Assembly: GCA_903813345.2 (NCBI GenBank)
Contig: CAIIXF020000001.1
Span: forward strand, 7,011,098-7,075,097
Direction: 5' to 3'
Origin: Owenia fusiformis
Taxonomy: Eukaryota > Annelida > Polychaeta > Sabellida > Oweniidae
DNA length: 64,000 nucleotides
Positions within the stretch are counted from its first letter, which is position 1. Each line of letters begins with the position of its first letter. Below the pieces are notes generated by a model. It made no database searches and had not been told where the DNA came from. It saw nothing but the letters and a program-made list of their open reading frames with translations. Shown one piece after another: positions 9,501 through 19,200 of the stretch. The position numbers and the translations under genes were made by a program.

Positions 9501-11819
9501 CAATAGATAAAGACTATGATGATTTGAGGCCAATAGTTCTTGTTGGTGACAGATATTACCTGGAGAGGGAGTGGGCTAGTTTACAACATTATCCAAAGAT
9601 TTATATTCATGAAGTAAGATCATCACTGGAATAACTATTAGTATAATTCATGTGTTTCAGGTATAAATATCATCTAGTAATCCAAGTATATTCAAACATA
9701 AAGCCTTATATTCCATGTAATAATTGGGTACGAATTGCAAATTGACCATACACATATATTGGTTGTATAATGCCATTTTTCAGTTCCAAACGACCCAAAC
9801 AACAGATAAGGTCCTTGACTTCAAAATGTTTAAGTACCTGATATCCATATTTTTCAGAGTTACCCCATTTTACCTCAAGTTTTAGAAGACGTGAATATTA
9901 GACAAGCGTCATCCTGTGTCATCCTTTCTGCTGCTAGAGGGAGCTGTTCACACCCAGAATTACGGGACAAGGATGTTGTCATGTGTGCCTTGGAAGTGCA
10001 GTCCCTACTTAGAGAAAACCTGGATTGCAGAATGGTGAATTATGCAGGTGCATCAAATCCAGGTTAGACATAATTAATATAAGGAAAGGAACTACTTTTA
10101 TATGTAGATATGGTACTAGCCCACCAGAAAATATCAGTGTTCATTCATATTTCAAGTTTTTCTCAAAAAGTGTAAATGAACTGCTTGAATTTTGGTGTTT
10201 ATACAAGTTTGATAGTTGACGTCATGCCTGTTTATCAAATGGCAGATAGTTACATTATACTGCAAACCATTTAAATTTGTACGTGCATAATGTATGGTAC
10301 TAAATTGGGTGGATTCTAAAAGATTTGTTTGCCTCATGTTACTTCAGAATACACTGTGCAATCATCAGACTACAACTTTTCTCCAACACCAACTAAGACA
10401 AACCTTCTAGTCGAGACAGCCAATGATTCCAGCGTGCAGTATCTAGGCAGAGAAAGCACACTGTCCATAGCCATCATGGATTCACTCGTTGTGTCAGTGA
10501 GTATAATCATACTAGATTGTATACAACACTCACAATTGCATGTCAAACACTGCTTATGGACCCATATGTCCATAGAGGGAAAAGAATGTTTCAAACAACA
10601 TTCATTTCAACATATCCAAAACTTAAAACTTTTAATTTTTTTTTAATTTTTAAACCTTTGAAACTTTCCCGGGAGCAGGATATATTGTATCTGCCTGGAG
10701 CGGGACATATACAATATATCCTGCCCGCTCCTTAGATATGATGTATATTCCCAGGTGATATCTACCCCGAACCCACTCAAGTATGAGATACTGGTTGATA
10801 TTTTCTAGACATATTACTCCCCCTGTGTATCCATGGTGGTTAATACTTTGTCCAGTGGTAGCAGTAGTGATGTAGCATCATTCACAAATCACAAAGGGGA
10901 GCAGACCAGTAGGAATCAAGTCACAACAATAACACTTGAGGATGGAGAATATTCTGAGTATAAGGTATACAGTATTGAATAATAGATCATTTCATTTAAG
11001 TTTTAAAGTGAAGATGAACCATGTTGTCACTTGAAATAACATGTTGTTTGATCTTTTCTGTGACATAATAACATTGTAATATGACCTTAAAATCAGTTGT
11101 GGTGAAAGTAACTTTCAAAGGCAATTTACATAAAAATATGTGTCTGAGCGTTGGCAATGTTTACTTTCAATTTCAACAACTTATTCTTTTATATTCAGAA
11201 TGGTTACTATGGGGATCTATTTTCCCATGCACTAGTGACCAATGGTGTGTTGTGTCTGGGAGTACGGAGAAAGTGCAGCCAAACCTTTGGGCAGGAAAAC
11301 AGGAGAGTCATCACAAATCCACAAAGCAGTTTTAGACTGAATTCTTCTGACAGTGTAAGAAAATGAACGATCTGATACAAAAATCTGGATCCTTAATTTT
11401 TGATTACATATACTTTTAATTGCCACTATTGTTTGATTAATATTGTATTTTGATATAGTATTTTTGTGTATTTACACTTGTATTTTCTGGACCATGATTC
11501 TTATTTATTTATTAACCATCAATGAAGATGACTTGGACATTTTGAAACAAAGTGAAATTTATGAGCAAAAATATAGTAGACATATTTTATTAACTTGTTC
11601 AGCATCAGGTCTGGGAACCCCTCCCTCCCTCTGACCCTCCCCATCTACATGTACATGGCTTTCCCTCTTGGAGTGGTTAGTAGGGAGGGGGGGGGGACTG
11701 GGGCAATGGTATTGAACTAAAATATTGAAGTAATTGCTCTCTATTTTCAGGTATATTGTTTGTTGCCTCAAGAAAACCCAATGCAGGACAATGGGAACAT
11801 TACCATATCTGAAATATGA
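488..11819 (+). CDS. Slo-family (BK-like) potassium channel, C-terminal gating ring, 5'-partial gene
   Basis: Large-conductance Slo channels are plasma-membrane K+ channels whose cytosolic tail carries two RCK domains forming a ligand-sensing ring. Fifteen exons join in frame to 718 residues plus stop: 488-598, 1223-1328, 1760-1912, 3927-4091, 4915-5027, 5331-5501, 7585-7673, 7934-8090, 8870-9011, 9383-9613, 9858-10047, 10348-10496, 10809-10964, 11199-11354, 11751-11819. RCK1 opens with VIVCGHITCHS (residues 2-12) and contains QGSVLNDADL, SADACLILSNK and ANIMRCTSVK; RCK2 is residues 403-718. The paired Asp of RCK1 (FLKD and the Asp five residues later) are kept. The calcium bowl of Slo1 (NVQFLDQDDDDD) is replaced by SVQYLGRESTLS, so the high-affinity Ca2+ site is absent. 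The S0-S6 membrane part must lie left of the window. Divergence fits a Slo3-like or fast-evolving Slo1 paralogue better than canonical Slo1, which is very conserved in animals. The exact orthology is inference. Confidence 0.93.
651..1158 (+). repeat. Degenerate copy of the TGTCACC / AGGTCA-rich element, in a Slo intron
   Basis: It begins with a form of the tgtcaccacc terminus, carries two units of the phrase with gttctcagaagttcaaatct and gaccttctcaaggtca, and ends in a form of ggtggtgacattttgtcatg with atgccttgt. It is a short relative of the array at 49612-52310. Confidence 0.65.
1223..1328 (+). CDS. Slo exon b: RCK1
   Basis: Acceptor tttgcag, donor gtaagt. It encodes residues 37-72 with FTQVRYFQGSVLNDADLQ, near identical to the FTQVEFYQGSVLNPHDL block of vertebrate Slo1. 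Phase 2 in, phase 0 out. Confidence 0.93.
1760..1912 (+). CDS. Slo exon c: RCK1
   Basis: Acceptor ctccag, donor gttagt. It encodes residues 73-123: MSSADACLILSNK, EEDVANIMRCTSVK and NIRVIMQVLQYRNK, the best conserved stretch of Slo RCK1 (Slo1: SADACLILANK, EDASNIMRVISIK). Phase 0 at both ends. Confidence 0.94.
2002..3675 (-). mobile_element. Candidate solo LTR (TGT...ACA) in a Slo intron
   Basis: A 1,674-bp unit begins tgtcgcg and ends cccaca and is flanked on both sides by atat (1998-2001 and 3676-3679). On the minus strand it would start TGTGGGAAAAT, a common LTR start. No protein domain is seen inside. An alternative is a DNA element, since the outer gatattgt/acaatatc is also an inverted repeat. 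Confidence 0.4.
2240..2760. repeat. GGCTC-rich minisatellite
   Basis: Irregular tandem repeats of ggctcctctggctcttc and cgttcagctctttggctc phrases, with a larger unit of roughly 80-100 bases in which the tagcctggctcctcttgagc phrase recurs. It lies inside the candidate LTR. Open frames across it are repeat artefacts. Confidence 0.85.
3927..4091 (+). CDS. Slo exon d: RCK1
   Basis: Acceptor tttcag, donor gtgcag. It encodes residues 124-178: LKNVPHWNPTRGDEVICVTE, then LMGQHCISPCLPTLVANI, matching Slo1 [20 protein letters not shown] and GLSTMLANLF. Phase 0 at both ends. Confidence 0.93.
4286..4709. mobile_element. MITE with about 32-bp terminal inverted repeats
   Basis: Left end ttaaggggaggcatcaaaag and right end cttttgatgcctcccctaa pair over about 32 bases with two or three differences. 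It lies in the Slo intron between exons d and e. A diverged relative lies at 12568-12806. Confidence 0.8.
4774..4880. repeat. Short foldback element
   Basis: Arms around ccccaggaacatgtata (left) and tatacatgttccctggg (right) plus inner aatcgagt/actcgat pair to form a hairpin of about 105 bases, ending about 35 bases before exon e. Confidence 0.65.
4915..5027 (+). CDS. Slo exon e: RCK1
   Basis: Acceptor tttcag, donor gtaata. It encodes residues 179-215: IYKLESWEKSYHEGLKMEVY and RSFNGMPFSEAA, matching the Slo1 DTWQKYYLEGVSNEMY and SAFVGLSFPTV blocks. Phase 0 in, phase 2 out. Confidence 0.92.
5331..5501 (+). CDS. Slo exon f: RCK1
   Basis: Acceptor ttgtag, donor gtacgt. It encodes residues 216-272: CELDVLLIALYTPASQ, FLVNPSED and VGVCIASSAATAKQ, matching Slo1 VKLKLLMIAIEYKS, ILINPGNH and LGFFIASDAKEVK. 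Phase 2 at both ends. A truncated repeat begins about 20 bases after its donor. Confidence 0.92.
5515..5602 (+). repeat. Deletion remnant of the TGTCACC-family element
   Basis: It carries only the ggtggttggtgctcggcgtc tract, ctgtaacaa, and the 3' end ggtggtgacatttt...catgttaatgccttgtt, joined directly. The repeated body seen at 49850-52260 is missing. Confidence 0.7.
5847..7091 (+). mobile_element. Hairpin-plus-CCGTC element, family B, in a Slo intron
   Basis: The ends are gctcacatggtg (5847-5858) and caccatgtgagc (7080-7091), a perfect 12-bp inverted pair. At the left the terminus also folds on itself (gctcacatggtgagc). Then comes a tract of tctgtccgtccgtccgtc, then about four copies of a block with acctctgtcgataggattcc, gttcaacatcaatac, tcgcctattttcaaaatgg and tctcgcgaaattcacttttg. 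No conserved protein is visible. Confidence 0.75.
7585..7673 (+). CDS. Slo exon g: Cys/His segment after RCK1
   Basis: Acceptor attatag, donor gtacat. Of the three frames only this one joins both neighbours without a stop. Residues 273-302 include WCTQCLHHHGDHDC, in the place of the Slo1 YCKACHDD segment; the CxxC spacing is kept and extra His residues are added. Phase 2 in, phase 1 out. Confidence 0.82.
7934..8090 (+). CDS. Slo exon h: RCK1-RCK2 linker
   Basis: Acceptor is a long T tract plus tag; donor gtattt. Residues 303-354 start EYTLVYNILPQPPRH and end VSRPAPTLR. The linker is poorly conserved in the family, so support is the open frame, splice sites and phases. Confidence 0.78.
8349..8645. 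mobile_element. Near-palindromic MITE
   Basis: The left half (ttaaggaatatt, aatttcatgttta, atgctcttcgcaaga, gattctcgagca) is matched in inverted order by the right half (tgcttgagaatc, tcttgccaagagcat, aaacatgaattgaac, atattcctcag). It lies in the Slo intron between exons h and i. Confidence 0.75.
8870..9011 (+). CDS. Slo exon i: RCK1-RCK2 linker
   Basis: Acceptor ttcatag, donor gtaata. Residues 355-402 include SYYWTRQHSVEDAIL, in the place of Slo1 STGMFHWCAPKEIEKVIL just before RCK2. Phase 2 in, phase 0 out. Confidence 0.8.
9383..9613 (+). CDS. Slo exon j: start of RCK2
   Basis: Acceptor ttccag, donor gtaaga. Residues 403-479: HIIAIVIASGTDP, LENFVKPLRT, and VGDRYYLEREWASLQHYPK, which align with Slo1 HVVVCIFGD, LRNLVMPLRA and VGSIEYLKREWETLHNFPK. 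Phase 0 at both ends. Confidence 0.94.
9858..10047 (+). CDS. Slo exon k: RCK2
   Basis: Acceptor tttcag, donor gtgcat at 10048. An earlier gtgaat at 10035 would put the next exon out of frame. Residues 480-542 contain ASSCVILSAARGS and LRDKDVVMCALEVQS, matching Slo1 CDMCVILSANQNN and LQDKECILASLNIKS. Phase 0 in, phase 1 out. Confidence 0.9.
10348..10496 (+). CDS. Slo exon l: degenerate calcium-bowl exon
   Basis: Acceptor cttcag, donor gtgagt. Residues 543-592: NLLVETANDSSVQYLGREST then SIAIMDSLVVS. Slo1 has ELVNDTNVQFLDQDDDDDP then FAVSVLDSLMS here, so the flanks are conserved while the run of aspartates is missing. Confidence 0.92.
10655..10805 (-). repeat. Copy of the CCCGGGA/ATATATC repeat family
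   Basis: It contains an inverted pair around ggatatattgtat / atacaatatatcc, then gatatctaccccgaacccac and tcaagtatgagata, which is the reverse complement of 33285-33345. It sits immediately before Slo exon m. Confidence 0.65.
10809..10964 (+). CDS. Slo exon m: RCK2
   Basis: Acceptor ttctag, donor gtatac. Residues 593-644 start TYYSPCVSMVVNTLSSGS, matching Slo1 TYFNDNILTLIRTLVTGG. The rest is a low-similarity acidic/polar stretch. Phase 0 at both ends. Confidence 0.87.
11199..11354 (+). CDS. Slo exon n: RCK2
   Basis: Acceptor attcag, donor gtaaga. Residues 645-696: NGYYGDLFSHALVTNGVLCL and NRRVITNPQSSFRL, matching Slo1 [20 protein letters not shown] and KRYVITNPPYEFEL. Phase 0 at both ends. 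Confidence 0.93.
11751..11819 (+). CDS. Slo exon o: last coding exon
   Basis: Acceptor tttcag. Residues 697-718 (VYCLLPQENPMQ to ISEI) and TGA. Slo1 reads DLIFCLMQFDH here and continues about 60 residues further; this protein stops soon after, so it lacks the long Slo1 tail. AATAAA occurs at about 12379, a possible poly(A) signal. Confidence 0.88.
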   Translation, partial: VYCLLPQENPMQDNGNITISEI

Positions 11820-12074
11820 TCAAGATCACAATCTGTGGTGTGAAACAGTGGCAGGATTTAGTGGAAATGCTTATTGGAATAACATGTTAGATTTGAAACT
11901 TTGCTAATGTATATATCATCGAATGGGATTTTAGGTCTGCATTGTATTGTATTTTCGTTACCGCCATATTTTGGCGAGCAGTACCTCATTGGTATATTCC
12001 ATATTTTACTTACGAGAACATGTATTTACACTCGAAGACAGAGCCAGTAACCCCTCCTAGGAGGAGCCCTGTGT

Positions 12075-12243
12075 TCTATGTGCTCCAAATACACAGACAT
12101 ACAAGGACACACAACAGCCTTTTTAAAGTTGTGGGTCAAACACCCTGAATTACAAAATGCACAAATTTGTCTGAATCGGGAATCGAATGTGGGTCAGCAA
12201 CAGTGGTAACCTTGGCTCTGCCAATGAGCCATAGTAGATGGAC
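12075..12243 (-). mobile_element. tRNA-derived SINE, copy 1
   Basis: On the minus strand it reads tggctcattggcagagcc (A-box-like) and cattcgattccc (B-box-like), spaced as in a tRNA head, followed by tttgt...ttcagggtgtttgaccc. It matches copy 2 at 21885-22058 along its length. Confidence 0.72.
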
Positions 12244-12567
12244 TAAAAAGGAATTAAGGACAGTTATGGTTAAATGTTTGATTTGGTATTGATCAGTAAA
12301 GCTGAATTTACTATTGGAGTTGTTGCCACAAAATTACTAAACTATAGACATACACAGGACTCTTGCTGGAGAATTTTAAATAAATGTAGCTTCAGAACTA
12401 AAGTACCATATATCTCCAAATAAAAATGCTTTCTACGTGCCTGAATATCATAATTACTCCATATTTATATACAAAATGTAAATATACTTATTAATTAAAT
12501 GTTTTTCATTTAGGAGACTATATGTAGCATATATATATATAAATTATTCATAAATCTTTTGAAGAAT

Positions 12568-12806
12568 AAGGAAGCATCTCAAAAGTTCAATGTTTGATGG
12601 ATTACTAACTGTATTTGAACAGTTAATCTGTGACTCCTCCTCCCCCTTATAACTTTGTTTGGGAAATGTTGATTTCGTTGGTCACACTATATATTATAAT
12701 TATTCACTGTCAGTAAGATGATTTTTAATGTTATTAACCCCCTTCCCCCTATAACTGTTCAAATACACTTAATTTTCTGACACCGATATTTTGAAATGCT
12801 CCCTAA
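12568..12806. mobile_element. Diverged MITE related to 4286-4709
   Basis: The left end is aggaagcatctcaaaagttc; the right end ttttgaaatgctccctaa is its inverted partner. The interior has mirrored actcctcctcccccttat and acccccttccccctat tracts with tgtttga-type arms. Confidence 0.6.
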
Positions 12807-14092
12807 AGTGATTCCCTGTTATATAACATACATGATCATACCGATGTTGACTTTGTGGTTAATAAATCAAACAATAGAATTAATATTTATTAGTTTCAAA
12901 TATATCTGTATTTCCCCTCATATATACAATGTTTCCACCCTCTTATATTATGTACAAACTTAAAATACATGATATTGAACAGCCAATTACAAAAAGATTT
13001 TCTTCATAGTTATAAACTGAAGTGAAGTTGATGTAATCCCAGGGTCTCATCTTCTCAAAGTTTGTAATTTCTGGAAAGTTGGCTTAGTTTTGTGAAAATA
13101 TCATAGTTCACATTGTAAATTCATTGAGACAACTGATATTTGTCCACAAATCAGTTTATGGACGACTCAGAGTCTTTGACTAGTTATTCTCGTAGAATTA
13201 GGTAAGCCATGATTGTAAGCTTGCAAACTGACCTCTTGTAAGACTAAATCTAATACATTTAATCTTATTAATATATTTTCCATTGTATCCAGGTCTCCCC
13301 CAGTACTTTCCAACATAAGCTATAAATAAAAACTTGCAATAATTTCAATACATTATCAACTGAAAACATATGTAACCTTGTCATTGTATCTTTCAACAAT
13401 CACCTTCAACAACCTTCACAAGTCCATATGCTTCAAGAACAACACGTCGGCATGGTTACTGGACTAACATACATCCAATGTTTAAATTTTCAAAAGCGAT
13501 TTCAAAATGTCTGCCATATTAAATACTGTAGTAATAATAATGATTATCTACAACTTTTTGCATACACATACTTTGTATGTACAAATGCTATAATTTAATA
13601 ATAAAAACAACACCTATTATGAATTTATCAAAAAGGTTACAAAATAGGCAAACAAAAAGTGCACTAATCATAAAACAACAATTATATGCATTTGATACTT
13701 TAAGGCTGATTATTATGTTGCACTCTGTATTATACGATGAGTTAATACAAAACATGTTCACGTACATGGGATCAAAAACAGTTGGAATGACAATTCACTA
13801 TTTAAATTAACATTAATTTAGTTTACAACAGTCATCTTAAATAAAATACAGTAAACCTGACATTGTGATTCAAAACAGGCATATGTACATGTTCATTATG
13901 GCAACATTTCAAACTGCATTGAATCCAGTAGATACATATTATGTATCATGTCATGTATTGGTCTTCTGTAAACAAGCTTAACAGTCCCAAGAGAGGAATA
14001 TAATGTATAATTTTTCAACGATGTTATACAGTGTGGTATTGAAAACCAAGCATTACTTTTGAACTCCTCAAATACAAGACATTTAGTGAATG

Positions 14093-14440
14093 GATCTTGA
14101 GTCACAGGATGTTCAATACTATAAGTTATAGAATGATTTGAAGTGCAATACAGGTTATATTCTGCTCGAGAAATTCCGTATTGGAACGAGACAAAGTCGA
14201 GTGCCAATACAGAATATTGAGACAGAATACTAGTATATCCTGTATTGCACTTCAAATCATTCAATAACGTTTTTATCGGGTGATCCTCTGTATTGCTAGT
14301 GAGATTGTCCCCTCCGTACCAATATTTTCTGTATTGCAACGGAGATGATCAACGGGGACAGTCTCAGTAGCAATACAGGTTGGTACAGCACAAGAACTGA
14401 CCAACAATCAGAAGGCTTCAATTTACAGATCATACGATAA
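14093..14440 (+). mobile_element. Foldback MITE, copy 1
   Basis: It contains gatttgaagtgcaatacagg and its inverted partner cctgtattgcacttcaaatc, an inner inverted pair around ccgtattgg/ccaatacag, and a tail with gggacagtctcagtagcaat. The reverse complement of the whole unit is found at 26600-26930. Confidence 0.78.
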
Positions 14441-15583
14441 ATGCCTTTATTGCTCTAAATTGAACTGATGAAACAGTTTGAAATTCACATCATTTGGAGA
14501 CCTAAGTGTCAACAATATATTAATATTCTTATCAGCCATTCTATAGCAGAATATGGTTTAGATGAGGAAGCATCTTTAATCGATTTAAATTTTCTAACAT
14601 TTTATTAACAGGAGAAAAATCAAAGATGATCTCTCGTGGAATGGTGTCTATTACTCCCGATGTGCAGGAGATCTTCAACAGTTCTAAATTGGACAGTCCA
14701 AAAGTCAATTTGCCATATTGTAGTACAAACATAATCTGAGACTGGAAAATCATATTATCTAAAAATCTTATGGCACAAAGTGAAACTTCTGGATTACGAG
14801 TTTGTTCACAATAAATCAACTGGCACCTTATACCTAATTAATCCACTATTTCACCTTTATATAACATTGCATAATAACACTACAATACTGCATGTTTGTC
14901 TACCTCAATGGCTCAAGAACTTTTCTTTTTCTTATTTGGTTAATACAGTTAGATGTTGAATTAAACGCTGATGCCATGTATACCTCAGCTTCTATATTGT
15001 GGGGAATCAGCGTTCAGGTATAATTCACTAAGAACCCTTAGACAGCTCAATCCATTCAGTTCAAATTGATCGAACAAGTGTATGATTTACTTTAAGAACC
15101 CCTAACTGTCTAGTCCGTATAATTTGGACCAGTGAGTATATAATATTTTAAGAATCCTCAAACTGCTCAGTCCATATTGATTGGATGAGAGCGACACAAT
15201 GAGAATGACAATAAGTCAATAATATATATTATCTACATAGGTTTTCCATTGTGTTACTTTAATTTGGAATGTAACTTGTTTTATCTACATTGTTGATGTC
15301 CTAGATATAGTTCATTTTAAGTATTATGCAGCAAGGCTAGACTAAGATACACATTATTTAGGGGAAATATATAAGTATACACTCATACACCAGCACTCTT
15401 AAAAATGTGTACCCCAACCTCCCCATTATTGGTAAAAACATATACCATTTAAATGTACTGGTATATTTAATATGTGAGCTGTAATACTGTACTTAATATA
15501 TACTTAATATGTATGTACTATCATTTGGTGCCATTTGCAACATTTTCCATTTTAAGTCAAAGAACTTCTTCCTAATGATAATC

Positions 15584-15678
15584 ATCCTCCAAACGCATCC
15601 TCCATACATCAACCACTACGTTCCTTCCTTTTTCTGGAAGAACGAGGTCCAAGTTCTGGAAGCCTGCGTTTGGAGGAT
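15584..15678. repeat. 95-bp hairpin element
   Basis: Perfect 14-bp inverted ends atcctccaaacgca and tgcgtttggaggat, with a second nested inverted pair near tccttcc...ggaagaacg. It resembles a very short MITE. Confidence 0.6.
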
Positions 15679-15924
15679 AAATGATAATGAAAATAAGCAT
15701 TTTGCTACGGTCAAAGCTATTGCTTTCTGTGTAAATTTTAGGTTTGATGTTGTTCATTTGTTAAGATCTTGTCATGTTACATCGTTCATCTTTGTCCAAA
15801 ACATGATGAAATTCCTCACTATGATCAATAATAAATATATCAGATCCCTCATAACACTATCCATAACATATTTTTATGTATCTATATAACTTCATATCAC
15901 ATTAGGTATGTCTCACATAATTGG

Positions 15925-16217
15925 TTACCTTCTCAAATTTTTTGGATGACTAATTTTTTCTTTTACTTCTTCCGCCATAGGCTTTAATTTCTCAACATAG
16001 TCCCCATGTCTTTTCTCAGATATTGTAGCTAAAAGTCCCCCTTCACATTTAGGCTTGTTACCATCTGAATAGTCTATATAGCTACCATCCAGTGTTGTCA
16101 TTTTGCCTTTTATGGCATTTAATATTGCATTTCCTGCACATATATCCCATTTCTTAATGAGTGTTGTATGAACATAGGCATCAACGTTACCCAGGGCAAC
16201 TTCTATAGATTTAAACC
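15925..16217 (-). CDS. BPNT2: BPNT2 exon 5, last
   Basis: Acceptor tttcag. It encodes [37 protein letters not shown], and CEGGLLATI, ending [10 protein letters not shown] and TAA. It matches human [18 protein letters not shown] and IEGGLLASI. Confidence 0.95.
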
Positions 16218-19200
16218 CTGAAAATATTGAGATAATAGAATGTTATTTTACAACTATAGTTAAATACAATTTGTCTCTTTGTCATGCTTCAAGCCGCATC
16301 AAGCAAATATCAAATCACATATCATATCAAAATTCTTCAATAGGTCCATCACAAAAAAACAAATTAAATATCTTATTTTTAAATTAAGAATTTATCATCA
16401 TTTATATTGTGAAACTCTTGTCATGTGTTAATGAAAAGGTAGTACAGTATAACCAACCATGCAATTTGGTACAGTAAACCCTGTTACACTAAAAGGTGTT
16501 TGGTGTTCCATTTATAAAGGTTTGATCAATATTAATCGGTGTGTCACAGAATGTGAACTGGTTTCATTTTACAAAGGTGTTCTGCAGGGTGAGCCAAAAA
16601 ACAGTAACCAAAACATTAAAATTTGTTTGGTCTTTTTTGACTCACCCTGTACTTTACTGATTTAACTGAATTTTAGTCCTGTCTCTCACAATTATTCTTT
16701 GAAATCTTACCTGCTCCACCTGCTGGGACAACTTTGGTTTTCTCACCAAATGTTTTCTTTGCAATACTTTCCACTTCACCAGCATGTGACCTAGAGACTA
16801 TAATCTTGTATTCGTTCCCCTCTTTCTCTTTATCCTGGTCTTCTGGCACTATAAGATTCTTGGAGTGGCCATAGCCTTCCCATGCCCATACTGCAAGTAG
16901 TCAATTACAATGGTGATGGGTGGTCAAAATATATTATATGACAATACTCCAGAATCTGGGTTTTTACTGAAATATTGCAGTTGAGTTTATACAAACATTT
17001 TGTCTTTCTCAAAAATTTACTACACACATCATTGCCATTGATTTCATAAGGCTGCAAATGTCAGCAAACCTTTTTAACTGCTACAACAACAACTCTAGGG
17101 TATGGTAAATTCCATCATACAATTTTGTCAAGCTTATTTACATTTTCTTGATCTTTTTTATATGACACATACCAGGTCGTTCAATAAGTTCACGGAAAAA
17201 TGCTCTCATTTCAAAGATTCTTGATATTTTCCCATAAAATTTTCACACAATGTGCAAAAAATACTTTCTCATCGATTCCTAAAATATCAGCATCTCATAT
17301 TTGATTGGTCAAAAACAAGGGTTACTATGGTAATTTGACTTTTGGGTAGGCGGGGCACTTTTTACGTCACACTATTTACCATTACAGATATCTATCAATA
17401 TGTGCAAATGAAGGATCCCTATTTTTTATTTGTTCTTATTTATATTACAAATGTTCTGAGGGAAAATTGATGTTCATTGTTATCACGAACATTTCTGAAA
17501 TCATGCTAGTCAATGCTGTACCAGTGGACCAGAAAATCAACAAAGAGTAATGCTATGGAAAGTTGATTAAAACTTAACCATCCAGCCAAACTCTAACTTT
17601 TTCCATCGGGATAATGCAGCCGATCACACTGCTAATATTGTGCAGGAAACCATCACAATTAATTGGCAAAATAGATGGCAAAGCTGCCCCAAGCTACATA
17701 ATCTCCAGATGAGATAATCCTTGATTTTGCTGTTTTCACGAGGATGAAGGATCAGCTAAGAAGTGCACTTTATGGAACAATGAAACAACTTTCGACTGTA
17801 GTCAAGATTGCCTTTTAAACAAGTTTTCCAGATGGCTTCAGAGCACTGTATCGTCAATAGGCTAAATGCAAGCGACTGTGCATTAAACATGAGGCGGGAG
17901 AATATTTCTGAAACCTTATGGGACAATAGTTGTAACTATTACATTAAGTTATATCATGTACAAGTAGAAGAGGAAATTCATGTGATATGTATACTCACAA
18001 ATTGCCTACTATTCTTTTGTTTTTCTAATAAATAATCAATGTGACGTAAAAAGTGCCCCGCCTACCCAAAAGTCAAGTTACCATAGTAACCATTATTTTT
18101 GACCAATCAAATAAGAGATGCTGATATTTTAATATTCAATCAGAAAGTATTTTTTATTCATTGTGTGAACATTTCATTAGAAATTATCAAAAATCTTTGA
18201 AATGAGAGCATTTTTCCGTGAATTTATTGAACGACCTGGTAGTCATGTTTATTACTCCAAGGGATATCAAATTATTGCTAAAATCATGGTATGTCCCTTT
18301 AATATATAATATTAGGCAAAGGTTATGAAATCTTGTGTTTAACATTATAATTTTGAGTTGCAGAAGAATGAATGATTTTTTTATTTCTTTAGTACCTTTA
18401 TATCTATGTATAATCAAACATAAAGTACACTAGTTTTGGTATGCTAGGATAATGGTCTATTTTATATCATTAATGGACATAATCAACAGAAGTTTGAAAT
18501 GAATAAGCTGAGACATGCTAAACATTATTTTCATTTACCTTTGCCTTTTATGTATTCAATTATAACCTACTTGTTTCTCCCTCCCCTTTCTGAGCGAAGG
18601 GTTTGTGTATGATCCCCATGACAGGACGTCCCCTCAATGCTACACATGTCATCACAGTAACATACTCTGTAAGCTTTTCTAAAATGAAACACATCAAAGG
18701 AATTAAAAAAATACAGAATGATTTTCATGATCCTAGAGATTTTGAACATGAAAATTACACAGCTTTTTTTGATTTTTTTCCTGACAAATCTAATTTTAAC
18801 ATAAAATGACAGAAATGCTTTAAAATGCAATAATGGCAATTTTGAAGTGATAATATTAAAGTTTGTTTCAAGACCGCATATCGTGAAATAACTTCAGTAT
18901 TTGAGTACTTAATTCCTTTCTAATTGGACATATTTTAATTTTGGTATTTTTGGTGTCATACAATTCCTTGAACAGATCTGGGAGTACTTATTCAAGGTTA
19001 TTCAAAATCTGTACTACCTGTGCACATTTTGTGTAATTTGCATTCATAAGAACAGGACAAAATACTTAGGTCCTCGCATATAAATCATTTAGGCCAAGAA
19101 AAATACTCTCATTCCTGGTCAACAAGCTTCAAAATTAACACCTTCCTGCCGGACTAATTTTTTTCCTTGAACCTTTGCCGCCAAACTCTTATCACAAAAC

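Larger units (their letters stand above)
11820..15924. other. Intergenic region between the Slo and BPNT2 3' ends
   Basis: The two genes converge here. The region holds the Slo 3' UTR, a SINE (12075-12243), a MITE (12568-12806), a foldback repeat (14093-14440) and a hairpin (15584-15678). I see no further gene; the remainder is unremarkable AT-rich sequence that includes the BPNT2 3' UTR. Confidence 0.6.

Noticed and set aside
10035-10036. Earlier donor (gtgaat) for Slo exon k
   Set aside because: It would leave phase 0 and put the next exon into a frame with an early stop; the donor at 10048 gives phase 1 and a good join.
12150-12240. Possible functional tRNA gene
   Set aside because: A- and B-box-like strings are present but no cloverleaf with a paired acceptor stem can be drawn, and the match to the second copy continues beyond a tRNA; it is a SINE head.
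18670-18676. Nearer acceptor for BPNT2 exon 3
   Set aside because: Using the ttacag site would delete residues EKLT that align with human EDLR; the attttag acceptor keeps length and frame.
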